From NCBI RefSeq assembly GCF_900176635.1, contig NZ_FXLN01000002.1, positions 327,775 to 391,774 of the forward strand: DNA of 64,000 nucleotides, in the 5' to 3' direction. A program made the translations under genes and the position numbers. The notes under the pieces were generated by a model. The model saw only the letters and a list, made by a program, of their open reading frames with translations. It did no database searches and was not told the origin of the DNA. This document shows positions 17,336 through 26,381 of the stretch, piece by piece; the first letter of the stretch is position 1, and every line of letters starts with the position of its first letter. The stretch comes from Clostridium merdae (GTDB lineage Bacteria > Bacillota > Clostridia > Oscillospirales > Acutalibacteraceae).

Positions 17336-18679
17336 ATGTATCCCTTTGGTGAAAACAATAATCAATTTAACGCGCAGCGCGATGACTATACAACGGACAG
17401 TTATCAGTGGAATAATCCGGATCAACAGGTACAATGGAACGGCAGCACATATCACTCGCAAGGCTCACAAGGTGGAAACTATAATGGTTCTTCACCGGAA
17501 CCTCCAAGAAAACCTAAAATGCGGACGGGCACCAAGGTTTTATGCGGAGCGCTAACCTGCTTAATCATTTCGGCAAGCTCCATTGGTGGGTTTGTTGCCT
17601 TGGTAAACAATGGGTATGTGACCTTAAACGGTGGAGCGACTGCCAGCAATGTGTCCTCTAGCCAGTCATCGGTCCTTTCTTCCCCAATTACCACCCCCAC
17701 AACTTTAAAGGCGGGTGGCGCACTTACCGCACAGCAAATTGCAAAAAAGGTGATTCCTTCTGTTGTGTGTATTCAAAACTATCAAGTAAGCCAGTCACTC
17801 AATTTACAGCGCCGTTCCGGCAGTGACGAAACTGCAGTCTCTCCAACAAGCGAGGGCTCTGGGATCATTACCACTTCGGACGGTTATATTGTAACAAACG
17901 CGCATGTGGTTTCCGGCGCAGATTCACTGAAAGTAATTCTTTCGGATGGAAAGTCTTACGAAGCAAAGCTGATTGGTAGCGACACCGTAACCGATCTGGC
18001 GGTTGTAAAGATTGAGGCCTCTGGACTAACTGCCGCAGAGCTTGGCACTTCCTCTTCCTTACAGGTGGCAGACACCGTTATGGCAATCGGTAACCCCGGC
18101 GGCTTGGAGTTTAACTCCAGCGTAACCATTGGTTATGTATCTGCTTTAAACCGTGAAATTACCAACAGTGAGAATGGCTACACGATGAAGTGCATTCAGA
18201 CAGACGCCGCCATTAACCCCGGCAACTCCGGTGGTGCTTTGGTGAATTCTGCTGGGCAGGTAATCGGCATTAATTCTTCAAAGATTGTAGCGCAGGGTTA
18301 CGAAGGCCTGGGCTTTGCAATCCCCATGGATGATGCAAGACCCATTATCGATGACCTAAAGAAATACGGCTATGTAAAAGACCGTGCTATGCTCGGCATT
18401 TCTGGCCAGTTTGTAGATACCATGATTTCTCGTTTTTATGGTTTACCGGTTGGCTATTATGTTTCTTCTGTTTCGAACCCCTCTGTTAATGCGTCGGGTA
18501 TACAGGCAGGGGATGTTATCACTAAGATTGATGGCAAAGACATTAACTCCAGTTCGGTACTAACTAGTGCCATCGCCTCCAAAAAACCGGGTGAGACCGT
18601 CTCGCTGAGTGTTTCAAGAACAAAAACGGGTAAAACCTTTACGGCTACTGTTACTTTGGCACAATCTACCGGTAGTTGA
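17336..18679 (+). CDS. HtrA/DegP-type serine protease with one PDZ domain
   Basis: 447 residues. A Gln/Asn/Ser-rich cytosolic N-terminus (1-60) is followed by one membrane span (about 66-88) and a Ser-rich linker. The S1C trypsin-like domain carries the triad His in VTNAHVV, Asp in TDLAVVKI and Ser in GNSGGALVN. A single PDZ domain ends the protein (VSNPSVNASGIQAGDVI). The enzyme degrades misfolded envelope proteins outside the membrane. AGGAAAGGA precedes the ATG. Monocistronic, with a terminator about 70 bp after the stop. Confidence 0.94.
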   Translation: MYPFGENNNQFNAQRDDYTTDSYQWNNPDQQVQWNGSTYHSQGSQGGNYNGSSPEPPRKPKMRTGTKVLCGALTCLIISASSIGGFVALVNNGYVTLNGGATASNVSSSQSSVLSSPITTPTTLKAGGALTAQQIAKKVIPSVVCIQNYQVSQSLNLQRRSGSDETAVSPTSEGSGIITTSDGYIVTNAHVVSGADSLKVILSDGKSYEAKLIGSDTVTDLAVVKIEASGLTAAELGTSSSLQVADTVMAIGNPGGLEFNSSVTIGYVSALNREITNSENGYTMKCIQTDAAINPGNSGGALVNSAGQVIGINSSKIVAQGYEGLGFAIPMDDARPIIDDLKKYGYVKDRAMLGISGQFVDTMISRFYGLPVGYYVSSVSNPSVNASGIQAGDVITKIDGKDINSSSVLTSAIASKKPGETVSLSVSRTKTGKTFTATVTLAQSTGS

Positions 18680-18748
18680 TTTTAGCAAGATGGCAACCAA
18701 AAGGATTTTATCTTAGAATCAAGCGTTTTCTCATTTGAGAACGCTGTG

Positions 18749-18785
18749 AAAAAGCAGCAAAGCATGTTGCCTTGCTGCTTTTTCC
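18749..18785 (+). terminator. Terminator after htrA-like gene
   Basis: 12-bp stem AAAAAGCAGCAA with its complement (18749-18760 / 18772-18783), ending in TTTTT. A smaller hairpin (about 18722-18745) precedes it. Confidence 0.82.
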
Positions 18786-18811
18786 TATGTTTTACATACT
18801 GTTTTAGTTCG

Positions 18812-18840
18812 TTGCATTCACCTATGAAACATGCTAGAAT
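18812..18840 (+). promoter_or_regulatory. Promoter of oligopeptide-binding protein gene
   Basis: TTGCAT (18812-18817), 17 nt, TAGAAT (18835-18840), about 100 bp before the start. Confidence 0.55.
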
Positions 18841-18943
18841 GAAATCAAATTGAACGCCTCATTTCTTTCTTCTTTTCTATAATGAGGAAATGATTTTCAA
18901 TATAAGCCAGGGCAAACTATATTAGAATATGTTGGTGATAAAG

Positions 18944-20551
18944 TTGAGAAGGCTACTTTCTGCACTTCTTGTTGTGTGCATGCTGCTCGTGTTCCCGTCT
19001 TGTGGTCAAAAAAAGAATGAGGCAGCAGATAAGGTAATTCAGTATTATATTGAAAAAGAGCCACAAACACTTGACCCTCAGGTGGCCACGGATTCCTCTG
19101 CTCTTTTAACTATTGGCGCCTTATATGAAGGCCTCGCTCGGTTAGATGCAAACGGAAAAGCAACCCCGGGTGTTGCGGAGAGCTGGAGCGCAAATGCTAC
19201 ATCTACGCAGTTTACTTTTCGTATGCGAGATAAAGCCGTTTGGTCTGATGGGCAGCCAGTGACCGCTGCCGATTTTGCGTTTGCGTTCCGCCGGGCATTG
19301 GCACCGCAAACAAAGTCTTTGGCGTGCCGCCCACTGTACGCAATCAAAAATGCGAGGAAAATCAGTGAAGGCTCTTTACCCGTAGAACAGCTTGGAGTGA
19401 CGGTTCAAAACGATAAAACCCTTGTAGTTCAGCTGGAATATGCGTACCCTGATTTCCCGGCGCTCACTGCACAGAGTGTATTCATGCCCTGCAACGAAAC
19501 ATTTTTTCAGCAAACGCAGGGAAAATATGGTCTGGAATACAAAGCAATTGTTAGCAATGGCCCGTTTGTTTTGAGTACCAAATACAGTTGGGACCACGGC
19601 AAGCAGATTAAACTGAGCCGTTCGGATAAGTACCAGGGTGCGCAAGCTGCGCTGCCGGCAGCCTTGATTTTTTCAATGATAGGTTCTGATGTTGACGTAT
19701 CTGACCCAATCAAGGCGCTTACCACGAAAAAGGTGGATGCCATTGCAGTTTCAGAACAACAGGCTGTGCAAGCGCAGGAGTTGGAACTGTCGGTCACCTC
19801 ATTTCAAGACATTACTTGGGGGCTTTCATTTAATACACAAGATGCACTCATGCAAAATTTAAAAATTCGGCAGGGATTAATTCAGTCCCTCCCGCGACAA
19901 AAGCTCATGGAACAGCTGCCGGAAAAAGCGCAACGTGCCGAATATATTGTTGGCCCGCAAGCAATGCTTATGGGTGAAAACTACCGGAAGCTAGCCAGTA
20001 CAGCATCCGGCTACCTGAAAGAGAGCACGCAGGGTGGTGCAATGCTGCAAGCCGGCTTGAAGGAGCTGGGTCACCCCGAGTTTTCTCGTGTAACAGTACT
20101 GTGCCCTGACACGGAACAGTCAAAGCGGATGGTAAATGAAATATTGGTGGCATGGAATCACCTAACAGGCCAGTATTTTAGTATGCAGCCTATGGCGGAA
20201 GAAGAGCTGCAAAAAGCAGTGGATAACGGGGAATACCAAATTGCATTAACCGGGATTCACCCGGAGCAGGGTGGAAAGCTGCTTTCGGTATTTCGTTCCG
20301 ATAGTCCGCTGAACCCGGCTCGCCTAAGCAGCCAGGATTTTGACCGCTTGTTGATTACAGCAGAGCAAACTGGCAATACGGGAGCGCTTGCTTCGTATAT
20401 TCAGGCGGAAAACTACCTGAGTGCCAATGCTGTTTTTTACCCGATTTATTATAAAAATAGTTACTTTGCTACCGGAAAAGGGGTTACCGGTATTGTGTTC
20501 CGCCCCAATTCTGCCGGAATTGATTTTTTACTTGCTGGAAAAACAGGCTAG
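18944..20551 (+). CDS. Oligopeptide-type ABC transporter substrate-binding lipoprotein (orphan)
   Basis: About 535 residues, SBP_bac_5 family. The N-terminus is MRRLLSALLVVCMLL followed by VFPSCG, a probable lipobox. YYIEKEPQTLDPQ, the early WSANATSTQFTFRMRDKAVW stretch and GQPVTAADFAFAFRRAL are classic OppA/DppA blocks. TTG at 18944 is preferred because GGTGAT is placed as an extended Shine-Dalgarno; ATG at 18929 is the alternative. OppB/C/D/F partners are absent, so it must use a transporter encoded elsewhere or act as a sensor. It is followed by the promoter of the PII-like pair. Confidence 0.9.
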   Translation: MRRLLSALLVVCMLLVFPSCGQKKNEAADKVIQYYIEKEPQTLDPQVATDSSALLTIGALYEGLARLDANGKATPGVAESWSANATSTQFTFRMRDKAVWSDGQPVTAADFAFAFRRALAPQTKSLACRPLYAIKNARKISEGSLPVEQLGVTVQNDKTLVVQLEYAYPDFPALTAQSVFMPCNETFFQQTQGKYGLEYKAIVSNGPFVLSTKYSWDHGKQIKLSRSDKYQGAQAALPAALIFSMIGSDVDVSDPIKALTTKKVDAIAVSEQQAVQAQELELSVTSFQDITWGLSFNTQDALMQNLKIRQGLIQSLPRQKLMEQLPEKAQRAEYIVGPQAMLMGENYRKLASTASGYLKESTQGGAMLQAGLKELGHPEFSRVTVLCPDTEQSKRMVNEILVAWNHLTGQYFSMQPMAEEELQKAVDNGEYQIALTGIHPEQGGKLLSVFRSDSPLNPARLSSQDFDRLLITAEQTGNTGALASYIQAENYLSANAVFYPIYYKNSYFATGKGVTGIVFRPNSAGIDFLLAGKTG

Positions 20552-20554
20552 GGA

Positions 20555-20583
20555 TTGACGAAAGACGGTTAATTCTATATAAT
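20555..20583 (+). promoter_or_regulatory. Near-consensus promoter of the PII-like pair
   Basis: TTGACG (20555-20560), 17 nt, TATAAT (20578-20583). It begins only 4 bp after the upstream stop. Confidence 0.8.
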
Positions 20584-20589
20584 GGAACG

Positions 20590-20702
20590 ACGGAGCGCAG
20601 GGAGACTGATTTTCTCTGCTCACTGCTTGCACAAAATGCCTGCCCGGCTGCGGGAAATGGCTTTGGCAAAGAACCCTGACGGGGTTAAGGGAGGACGAAA
20701 GG
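20590..20702 (+). promoter_or_regulatory. Structured 5' leader of unknown class
   Basis: About 110 GC-rich nt lie between the promoter and the first PII-like start. Possible helices include GCA-GAGA with TCTCTGC (2-nt bulge), CCCG-GCTG-CGGG nested in GCC/GGC, and AACCC-TGACG-GGGTT just before the GGGAGGA ribosome site. The layout resembles a riboswitch or attenuator, but I do not recognise a known class. Confidence 0.45.
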
Positions 20703-21092
20703 ATGTTGGATACAGCCTTGTCGAAAAAGCTTTCTTTGATCGTTGCGATTGTGAACCGCCATCAAGGGGAAAAGGTATCAAAGCTTTTAAATTCCGAGAA
20801 TCTCACATTTAACTATATCTTTTTAGGACATGGCACCGCCAGCTCAGAGCTACTCAATTACTTGGGGATTGGCGAAACGGAAAAGGATATTGTGCTTAGC
20901 TCTGCTCCGGCAGAAAAAGTTCCTGCATTAATGGAACAGCTTCAACGTGAACTGCATTTGGATAAAGCAGGCAGCGGCGTGGCATTTACAATCCCGATTT
21001 CGAGTGTGGGCGGAGCAAAAACCCTTTCACTCATGACGGGAGATTTTCAAAAAGGAAAGGGGGATTCCTGTGATTGCTGCGAGCCAGTATAA
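20703..21092 (+). CDS. PII-like nitrogen-regulator family protein, copy 1
   Basis: 129 residues. KLSLIVAIVNRHQGEKVSKLL begins a ferredoxin-like PII fold; FLGHGTASSELLNYLGIG and DIVLSSAPAEKVPALMEQL follow in the order seen in the PII-like proteins of Clostridia. The canonical T-loop Tyr and B-loop are not evident, so it is not classical GlnB. It ends CDCCEPV, a Cys-rich tail. The gene overlaps copy 2 by 23 bp. Ligand and target are unknown; such proteins often regulate a membrane transporter, and none is adjacent here. Confidence 0.8.
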   Translation: MLDTALSKKLSLIVAIVNRHQGEKVSKLLNSENLTFNYIFLGHGTASSELLNYLGIGETEKDIVLSSAPAEKVPALMEQLQRELHLDKAGSGVAFTIPISSVGGAKTLSLMTGDFQKGKGDSCDCCEPV

Positions 21093-21441
21093 TCTCATCA
21101 TTACCATTGTAAACCGTGGATACTCGGAACAGGTGATGAAAGCGGCAAAGCTGGGCGGAGCCACCGGAGGAACCATTTTATTAGCACGTGGAGCGGGAAT
21201 GCACGAGGCTGAAAAAATCCTTGGCTTCTCAATTCATCCGGAAAAAGAAATTGTTCTGATTTTAACTCTGCGCGAGAAAAAGCAGGACATTATGCGTGCC
21301 ATATGCCAGAACTGTGGGTTCTGTACGGAGGCACGGGGCATGTCGATTGCGGTGCCTGTAGAGGATGCAATGGGGCTGCCAGTAGCCGATATGGAACGGG
21401 AGCTGCAAGCGCATGAGCTTCCCAGAACCGGAACTGAATAA
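21070..21441 (+). CDS. PII-like nitrogen-regulator family protein, copy 2
   Basis: 123 residues from GTG, with AAAGGAAAGGGGGA just upstream inside copy 1. YNLIITIVNRGYSEQVMKAA and GGATGGTILLARGAG (a nucleotide-binding-like Gly-rich loop) are followed by EKEIVLILTLREKKQDIMRA. Copies 1 and 2 align along their length and probably arose by tandem duplication; a heteromer is possible. A terminator follows directly. Confidence 0.85.
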   Translation: MIAASQYNLIITIVNRGYSEQVMKAAKLGGATGGTILLARGAGMHEAEKILGFSIHPEKEIVLILTLREKKQDIMRAICQNCGFCTEARGMSIAVPVEDAMGLPVADMERELQAHELPRTGTE

Positions 21442-21457
21442 AAATGAAAGCTAAAAC

Positions 21458-21490
21458 AAAAGCTCTTTCCTTTTTGGAAAGAGCTTTTTT
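21458..21490 (+). terminator. Terminator after PII-like pair
   Basis: 13-bp stem AAAAGCTCTTTCC with its complement, loop TTTTT, then a T-run (21484-21490). Confidence 0.9.
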
Positions 21491-21644
21491 ACTTATAATT
21501 TTGCTAAGTTCAATAATTAAAATTTAAATCGCTTGTTATGACAAGAAGCTAGAGAAGTGTAGTTCTTAGACGTTTGACTATTAGTTGGACAAACGCAATT
21601 GAATTGAGCAACATGGAGCAAAACAATAGACCATAGATGTAAGC

Positions 21645-23543
21645 TTAAGAAAGCTCAAGCAGACCATTGTAAAGCTGTGCGTATTTGCCGTTTATAGCTA
21701 GAAGCTCTTCGTGATTGCCTTGCTCCACCACACAGCCATGCTCTAACACAAGAATTTGGTTGGCATGGCGCACAGTAGAGAGGCGATGGGCAATCACAAA
21801 TACGGTTCGACCCTGCATGAGGCGATCCATCCCTTGTTCAATGATTGCCTCTGTGCGTGTATCGATGGAGGAGGTTGCTTCATCCAATATTAAAACGGGT
21901 GGGTTAGCAATCGCAGCCCGGGCGATTGCCAATAGCTGCCGCTGCCCCTGCGAAAGGTTGGTTCCGTCTGCAGTTAGCACAGTATCGTATCCCTGTGGCA
22001 ACTGGCGAATGAATGTATCAGCACCAGCTGTTATGGCGGCTTTTATCACCTCATCATCGGTTGCATTTAACCTGCCATAGCGGATGTTATGCATTACCGT
22101 TCCGGTAAAGAGGTTCGTGTCTTGCAGTACCAATGCCATGGAGTGGCGCAGTGAATCTTTTTGAATGTGTTGAATATCGATTCCATCGAAGAGGATAGAG
22201 CCTTGTTCAATTTCATAAAATCGGTTAATCAGGTTTGTAATGGTCGTTTTTCCCGCTCCGGTAGAACCAACAAATGCAATTTTTTGCCCAGGATAAGCGC
22301 ATAGACTTAGATTGGTAAGAACAGGCTTTTCAGAGTGATAGCCGAACGAAACCTGTTTAAACTCAATTTGACCTTTTAGTGGAAGTTGAGTGAGTGTACC
22401 CGTTGCACTTGGGATATTCCATGCCCAGCCCTTGCGTTTGCTCGGATTTTGCAGAGTGGAAGATGGTTTCAGCTCGCAGGCAGTCAGCGTAGTTTTCCCA
22501 TGGTTTGGTTCGGGTGGTTCATCAATAGCTGCAAAAATACGCTGGGCTCCCGCCAATGCGCTGAGTACAGCACTAATTTGCTGAGACATTTGGGTTAATG
22601 GGGAAGAAAAGCTGCGGGTAAACTGCAAAAATAGCACTACGGTACCAAGGGTAAGGATTTGGCTAATCGCTAGTATACAGCCGACAACGGCTGTAAGGGC
22701 AAACTGTAAGCTCGATAAATTTGTGAGAATGGGCAAAAGGATATTGGCAAAGGTGTTTGCTTTATCGGCAGACTGACGCAGTTCTTCATTCCGTTTGCGG
22801 AACTCCTGCTTTGCGGCTTCTTCCTGCCGATACACTTTTATCACACGTTGGCCTTCTATCATTTCTTCAATATAACCATTTAGGGAGCCGATAGCTGCCT
22901 GCTGTGACTCGAACGCATTCCCGCTTTTGCCGCCAATGACACGTATTACTTGAAGCATGACAACGAAAAGGAGTATGGTGAGGAGTGTTAATTGCCAGCT
23001 GTAATAGAGCATGAGTGCAAAAATGCCAATCACAGTCAGTAGGGAAGAAAAAAAGCTGGTGATGCTGTTATTGAGCATTTCACGCAGTGCGTCGGTATCA
23101 TTGGTAAAGAGGCTCATCAGCTCACCATTCGGTTTGGAATCAAAATAGCGCAGGGGCAGCCGCTCTAGCTTCTCGTAAAGCTCGGTTCGAATGCGACAAA
23201 GTGTTTCCGTAGATATTTTTAGCATCCAATACCCGTATACATAAGAGGCAAGGGCACTTGCGACAAATAAGGCGAGCATTGTAATAGTTAGCCGGAAAAA
23301 GGTTTGCATTAAGGCGATATTATATTGCTGAGTGAGGGGGGTAATGCATTCATCAATAATGGTTTTGAGCAATGCACTCCCGGCTATTTGCGCGGCGGAA
23401 CTTACAATGATTAAAATGCCAACGGCGATAAGATGAAAACGATAGGGCTGTAAATAACTGAAAATACGGCGGATGGTTTCTCCGGTACCTTTCGCCTCTG
23501 GGGTTGGTGTGGCAATTACTTCTGCTTGGTTTTCTGCATTCAC
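21645..23543 (-). CDS. ABC exporter half-transporter, catalytically intact partner
   Basis: 632 residues: six-span membrane domain (about 30-330), an unusually long linker (about 335-390) and a C-terminal ATPase. Walker A is GSTGAGKTTITN, signature NLSQGQRQLLAIARA, Walker B VLILDEATSSID with the catalytic Glu. The start overlaps the partner gene by 4 bp (ATGA). With that partner it forms a heterodimeric exporter of the LmrCD/BmrCD type; the substrate (drug, lipid or peptide) cannot be read from sequence. Confidence 0.93.
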   Translation of the reverse strand: MNAENQAEVIATPTPEAKGTGETIRRIFSYLQPYRFHLIAVGILIIVSSAAQIAGSALLKTIIDECITPLTQQYNIALMQTFFRLTITMLALFVASALASYVYGYWMLKISTETLCRIRTELYEKLERLPLRYFDSKPNGELMSLFTNDTDALREMLNNSITSFFSSLLTVIGIFALMLYYSWQLTLLTILLFVVMLQVIRVIGGKSGNAFESQQAAIGSLNGYIEEMIEGQRVIKVYRQEEAAKQEFRKRNEELRQSADKANTFANILLPILTNLSSLQFALTAVVGCILAISQILTLGTVVLFLQFTRSFSSPLTQMSQQISAVLSALAGAQRIFAAIDEPPEPNHGKTTLTACELKPSSTLQNPSKRKGWAWNIPSATGTLTQLPLKGQIEFKQVSFGYHSEKPVLTNLSLCAYPGQKIAFVGSTGAGKTTITNLINRFYEIEQGSILFDGIDIQHIQKDSLRHSMALVLQDTNLFTGTVMHNIRYGRLNATDDEVIKAAITAGADTFIRQLPQGYDTVLTADGTNLSQGQRQLLAIARAAIANPPVLILDEATSSIDTRTEAIIEQGMDRLMQGRTVFVIAHRLSTVRHANQILVLEHGCVVEQGNHEELLAINGKYAQLYNGLLELS

Positions 23544-25273
23544 GAGACCAATCCCCCTTTTTCTTGCAAGTTAGCAATCTCGCGGTAAATGGCATTGCCG
23601 GTGAGAAGCTCCTCGTGTGTACCAACACCGCAAATGCTCCCATTCTCCATTACAATAATGCGGTCTGCACCACGTAAGGATGCAATGCGTTGGGAGATAA
23701 TGAGAATTGTAGTACCGTGCAGTTCTCTTCGGATTCCTTCATGGATTCTGGAGTCGGTGGTGGTATCCACCGCGCTGGTGGAATCATCAAACACGATTAT
23801 TTTTGGGCGGGTGAGTAAGGTTCGTGCAATGCATAGGCGTTGTTTTTGTCCACCGGAAAAGTTAGTGCCTCCTTGTTCAACGTGAGTGTCGAAGCCATTT
23901 GGTAACGTTTTAATAAACTCCATAATTTGTGCAATGCAACAGGCGTGAATCAGTTCTTCCTCTGTTGCATTTGGATTACCCCACAAAAGGTTTTGGCGAA
24001 CGCTTCCCGTGAATAGGGTGCTTTTTTGCAGTACCAACGCAACGGCACTGCGCAGCGCTTGAAAAGAGTAGTCCTCAACGGGGTTACCGCCAACGTACAG
24101 CTTTCCGCTCGACAGCTCATAAAGCCGAGGAAGGAGTTGCACCAATGTGGATTTCGCCGAACCGGTACCTCCGATAATTCCAATAGTTTCACCCGATTTT
24201 ATGGACAGGCTGATGTGATGGAGAGCAAGGTTGCTTGAAGAATCTCCGTAAGAGAAAGAAGCATCTACAAATTCAATAGAGCCATCGTTAGGAGTTAAGG
24301 TGGATGAGGGAGAATCTGAGATGGAGGGGGATTCTGCGAGAACCTCTTGAATTCTTGTTACTGAGGCTCGGGATAAAACGCTGAGTAAAAAAATCATGGA
24401 GAGGAACATCAGGGAAATCAATATTTGAGAAATATAGCTGATAAAAGCAGATAGCTGACCAAGCTCAAGTCCTTTTTGAATGACTAGATTCCCACCCAAC
24501 CAGACCACTGCTACGATACAGCCAAAAATGGTTAGCTGCAAAATTGGTAGAGTAAATAAGATAAGGCGCTCGGCAATAAATTGTGTGTTTTGCAGTGTTT
24601 TGGTTTGCTCTGCAAATTTTTGGCTCTCATATTCCTCTCGTACATAAGATTTTACAACCCGGATGTTATTTAGGTTTTCTTGAACAGAGGCGTTCATGTC
24701 ATCAACTCGCTTTAGCATCTCTTGAAAACGGGGATACCCATTTTTCATCATGTACACCATTGTGATAGCTAAAACTGGAATGGCGGCAAGAAAAATAACC
24801 GAGAGGCGGCGGCTAATGAGCACAGCCATTGCGGTTGCGCCAATTAATTGGATAGGCGCTTGCAGACCAAGGCGTAAAAACATGAGAAAGGCATTTTGCA
24901 CATTGTTAACGTCGGAGGTGAGTCGAGTGATGAGGGATGCCGAAGAGAAATGGTCTATATTAGAAAAAGAAAACTCCGTTATTTTTTCAAACATAGCATC
25001 GCGAATATTTGCTGAAAGACCGGTACATGCTCGCGCGGCAAATCTGCCAGCCAAGGCACCGAATGCCAAGGCCGCAATTGCCATAAATACCATTAGCGCA
25101 CCTATTTTTATGGTATATACAATACCACCACTGCCCAATACGCCATAGTCAATAAGGCCGGACACAAGGTAAGGGATGAGCAGCTCCATTGCAACCTCCA
25201 CAAGAATAAACAATGGTGCAAGTATGGCGTCTTTGCGGTATTCCCCCAAAAGAGAGGTTAACTGTTTGAGCAT
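23540..25273 (-). CDS. ABC exporter half-transporter with degenerate ATP site
   Basis: 577 residues: six-span domain then ATPase. Walker A reads GGTGSAKSTLV (Ala where Gly is usual) and Walker B is IIVFDDSTSAVD, so Asp replaces the catalytic Glu. One degenerate and one consensus site is the hallmark of asymmetric heterodimeric exporters. The signature NFSGGQKQRLCIARTL is intact. First gene of a two-gene operon; AAAGGAA precedes the ATG. Confidence 0.93.
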   Translation of the reverse strand: MLKQLTSLLGEYRKDAILAPLFILVEVAMELLIPYLVSGLIDYGVLGSGGIVYTIKIGALMVFMAIAALAFGALAGRFAARACTGLSANIRDAMFEKITEFSFSNIDHFSSASLITRLTSDVNNVQNAFLMFLRLGLQAPIQLIGATAMAVLISRRLSVIFLAAIPVLAITMVYMMKNGYPRFQEMLKRVDDMNASVQENLNNIRVVKSYVREEYESQKFAEQTKTLQNTQFIAERLILFTLPILQLTIFGCIVAVVWLGGNLVIQKGLELGQLSAFISYISQILISLMFLSMIFLLSVLSRASVTRIQEVLAESPSISDSPSSTLTPNDGSIEFVDASFSYGDSSSNLALHHISLSIKSGETIGIIGGTGSAKSTLVQLLPRLYELSSGKLYVGGNPVEDYSFQALRSAVALVLQKSTLFTGSVRQNLLWGNPNATEEELIHACCIAQIMEFIKTLPNGFDTHVEQGGTNFSGGQKQRLCIARTLLTRPKIIVFDDSTSAVDTTTDSRIHEGIRRELHGTTILIISQRIASLRGADRIIVMENGSICGVGTHEELLTGNAIYREIANLQEKGGLVS

Positions 25274-25402
25274 TGCTTATTTCCTTTCACAGAATGGAGT
25301 TGAGAGGGTTTGCCGCTGTAAAGCTGCGGTAAGTTGGAAGAACACATCTCCCAATAATTTGCTCAAATTTTACCGTTCCATTCCTTTCCATGAGAGGAAC
25401 AT

Positions 25403-25432
25403 AAAAAAAGCGACCCGTTGCTTACGGGTCAC
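25403..25432 (-). terminator. Terminator of the yfhO-glycosyltransferase operon
   Basis: On the minus strand GACCCGT-loop-ACGGGTC is followed by T7 (25409-25403). It separates the glycosyltransferase from the ABC exporter operon. Confidence 0.85.
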
Positions 25433-25442
25433 TTCATAAGTT

Positions 25443-26381
25443 TTAAAGTTCTTTTTCAATTAAATAGCGTGGTCTATCCTTCACTTCATTGTAGATTTTC
25501 CCAATATAACCACCTAGTACACCAATGCAGAGAAGCTGTATTCCCCCCAACAGCCAAATGGAGCAGACGATGGCGGTCCAGCCAGCTACTGCATTGCCGG
25601 TAAAATAAGAGATAAGTGCATACAGCAAACCCAGAATACTGAGGATGGAAACCAAAACGCCAAAATTAGCAATGATTTTGAGGGGCTTTACACTAAATGA
25701 GGTAATACCGTCCAGCGCAAAGGAAATCATTTTCTTGAGCGGGTATTTCGATTCCCCTGCAAAGCGCTCATGGCGCTCATACGTTACGGTACCACTTCGA
25801 AAACCAATGAGCGGCACGATACCGCGCAGGAACAGGTTGGTTTCTCGGTAATCGGAGAGCGCATCAAGCGCGCGGCGGCTCATCAGGCGGTAATCTGCAT
25901 GGTTGAAGACAAGGTCAACTCCTAAGAGCTTCATCACACGGTAAAAGCCCAATGCGGTACTGCGCTTAAAGAAGGTATCTGTCTCACGTTTGCTGCGAAC
26001 CCCGTATACAACATCGCACCCTTCTTGGTACTGGCGAACAAATTGGTCAAGCACTTCAATGTCATCCTGAAGGTCGGCATCCAGACTAATGGCACAGTCT
26101 GCGTATTTACGCGCTGTCATCAAGCCGGACAACAGGGCATTCTGGTGGCCTCGGTTGTGTGCCAGCTTAACGCCGCCTATCATAGGGTTTTCATTGTGAA
26201 AGGTTTCAATCATCTCCCAGGTTTTGTCGCGGCTACCATCATCTACAAACAGCATGCGGCTTTCGGGTGATGCGATTCCGCTTGCAATCATGCTATTTAG
26301 TTTTGTGGTGAGGCGCTTTACCGTTTCAGGCAATACCTGTTCTTCGTTGTAACAGGGAATGACGAAATAGACAATAGACAT
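25443..26381 (-). CDS. Family 2 glycosyltransferase (GtrB/DPM1-like)
   Basis: 312 residues. VYFVIPCYNEEQVLPETV opens the GT-A fold, SLDADLQDD holds the metal-binding DxD-type site, and HERFAGESKYPLKKM is the conserved late motif of polyprenyl-phosphate glycosyltransferases. Two C-terminal membrane spans (about 232-255 and 266-290) follow. It would transfer a sugar from a nucleotide donor to undecaprenyl phosphate at the inner face. GAGGAGGAA precedes the ATG, and the start shares one base with the stop of the YfhO gene. The pair suggests glycosylation of a wall polymer or lipid. Confidence 0.93.
   Translation of the reverse strand: MSIVYFVIPCYNEEQVLPETVKRLTTKLNSMIASGIASPESRMLFVDDGSRDKTWEMIETFHNENPMIGGVKLAHNRGHQNALLSGLMTARKYADCAISLDADLQDDIEVLDQFVRQYQEGCDVVYGVRSKRETDTFFKRSTALGFYRVMKLLGVDLVFNHADYRLMSRRALDALSDYRETNLFLRGIVPLIGFRSGTVTYERHERFAGESKYPLKKMISFALDGITSFSVKPLKIIANFGVLVSILSILGLLYALISYFTGNAVAGWTAIVCSIWLLGGIQLLCIGVLGGYIGKIYNEVKDRPRYLIEKEL

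Noticed and set aside
20703..21441. Single frameshifted gene instead of two PII-like genes
   Set aside because: Each copy is complete with its own start and ribosome site, and the two align to one another along their length.
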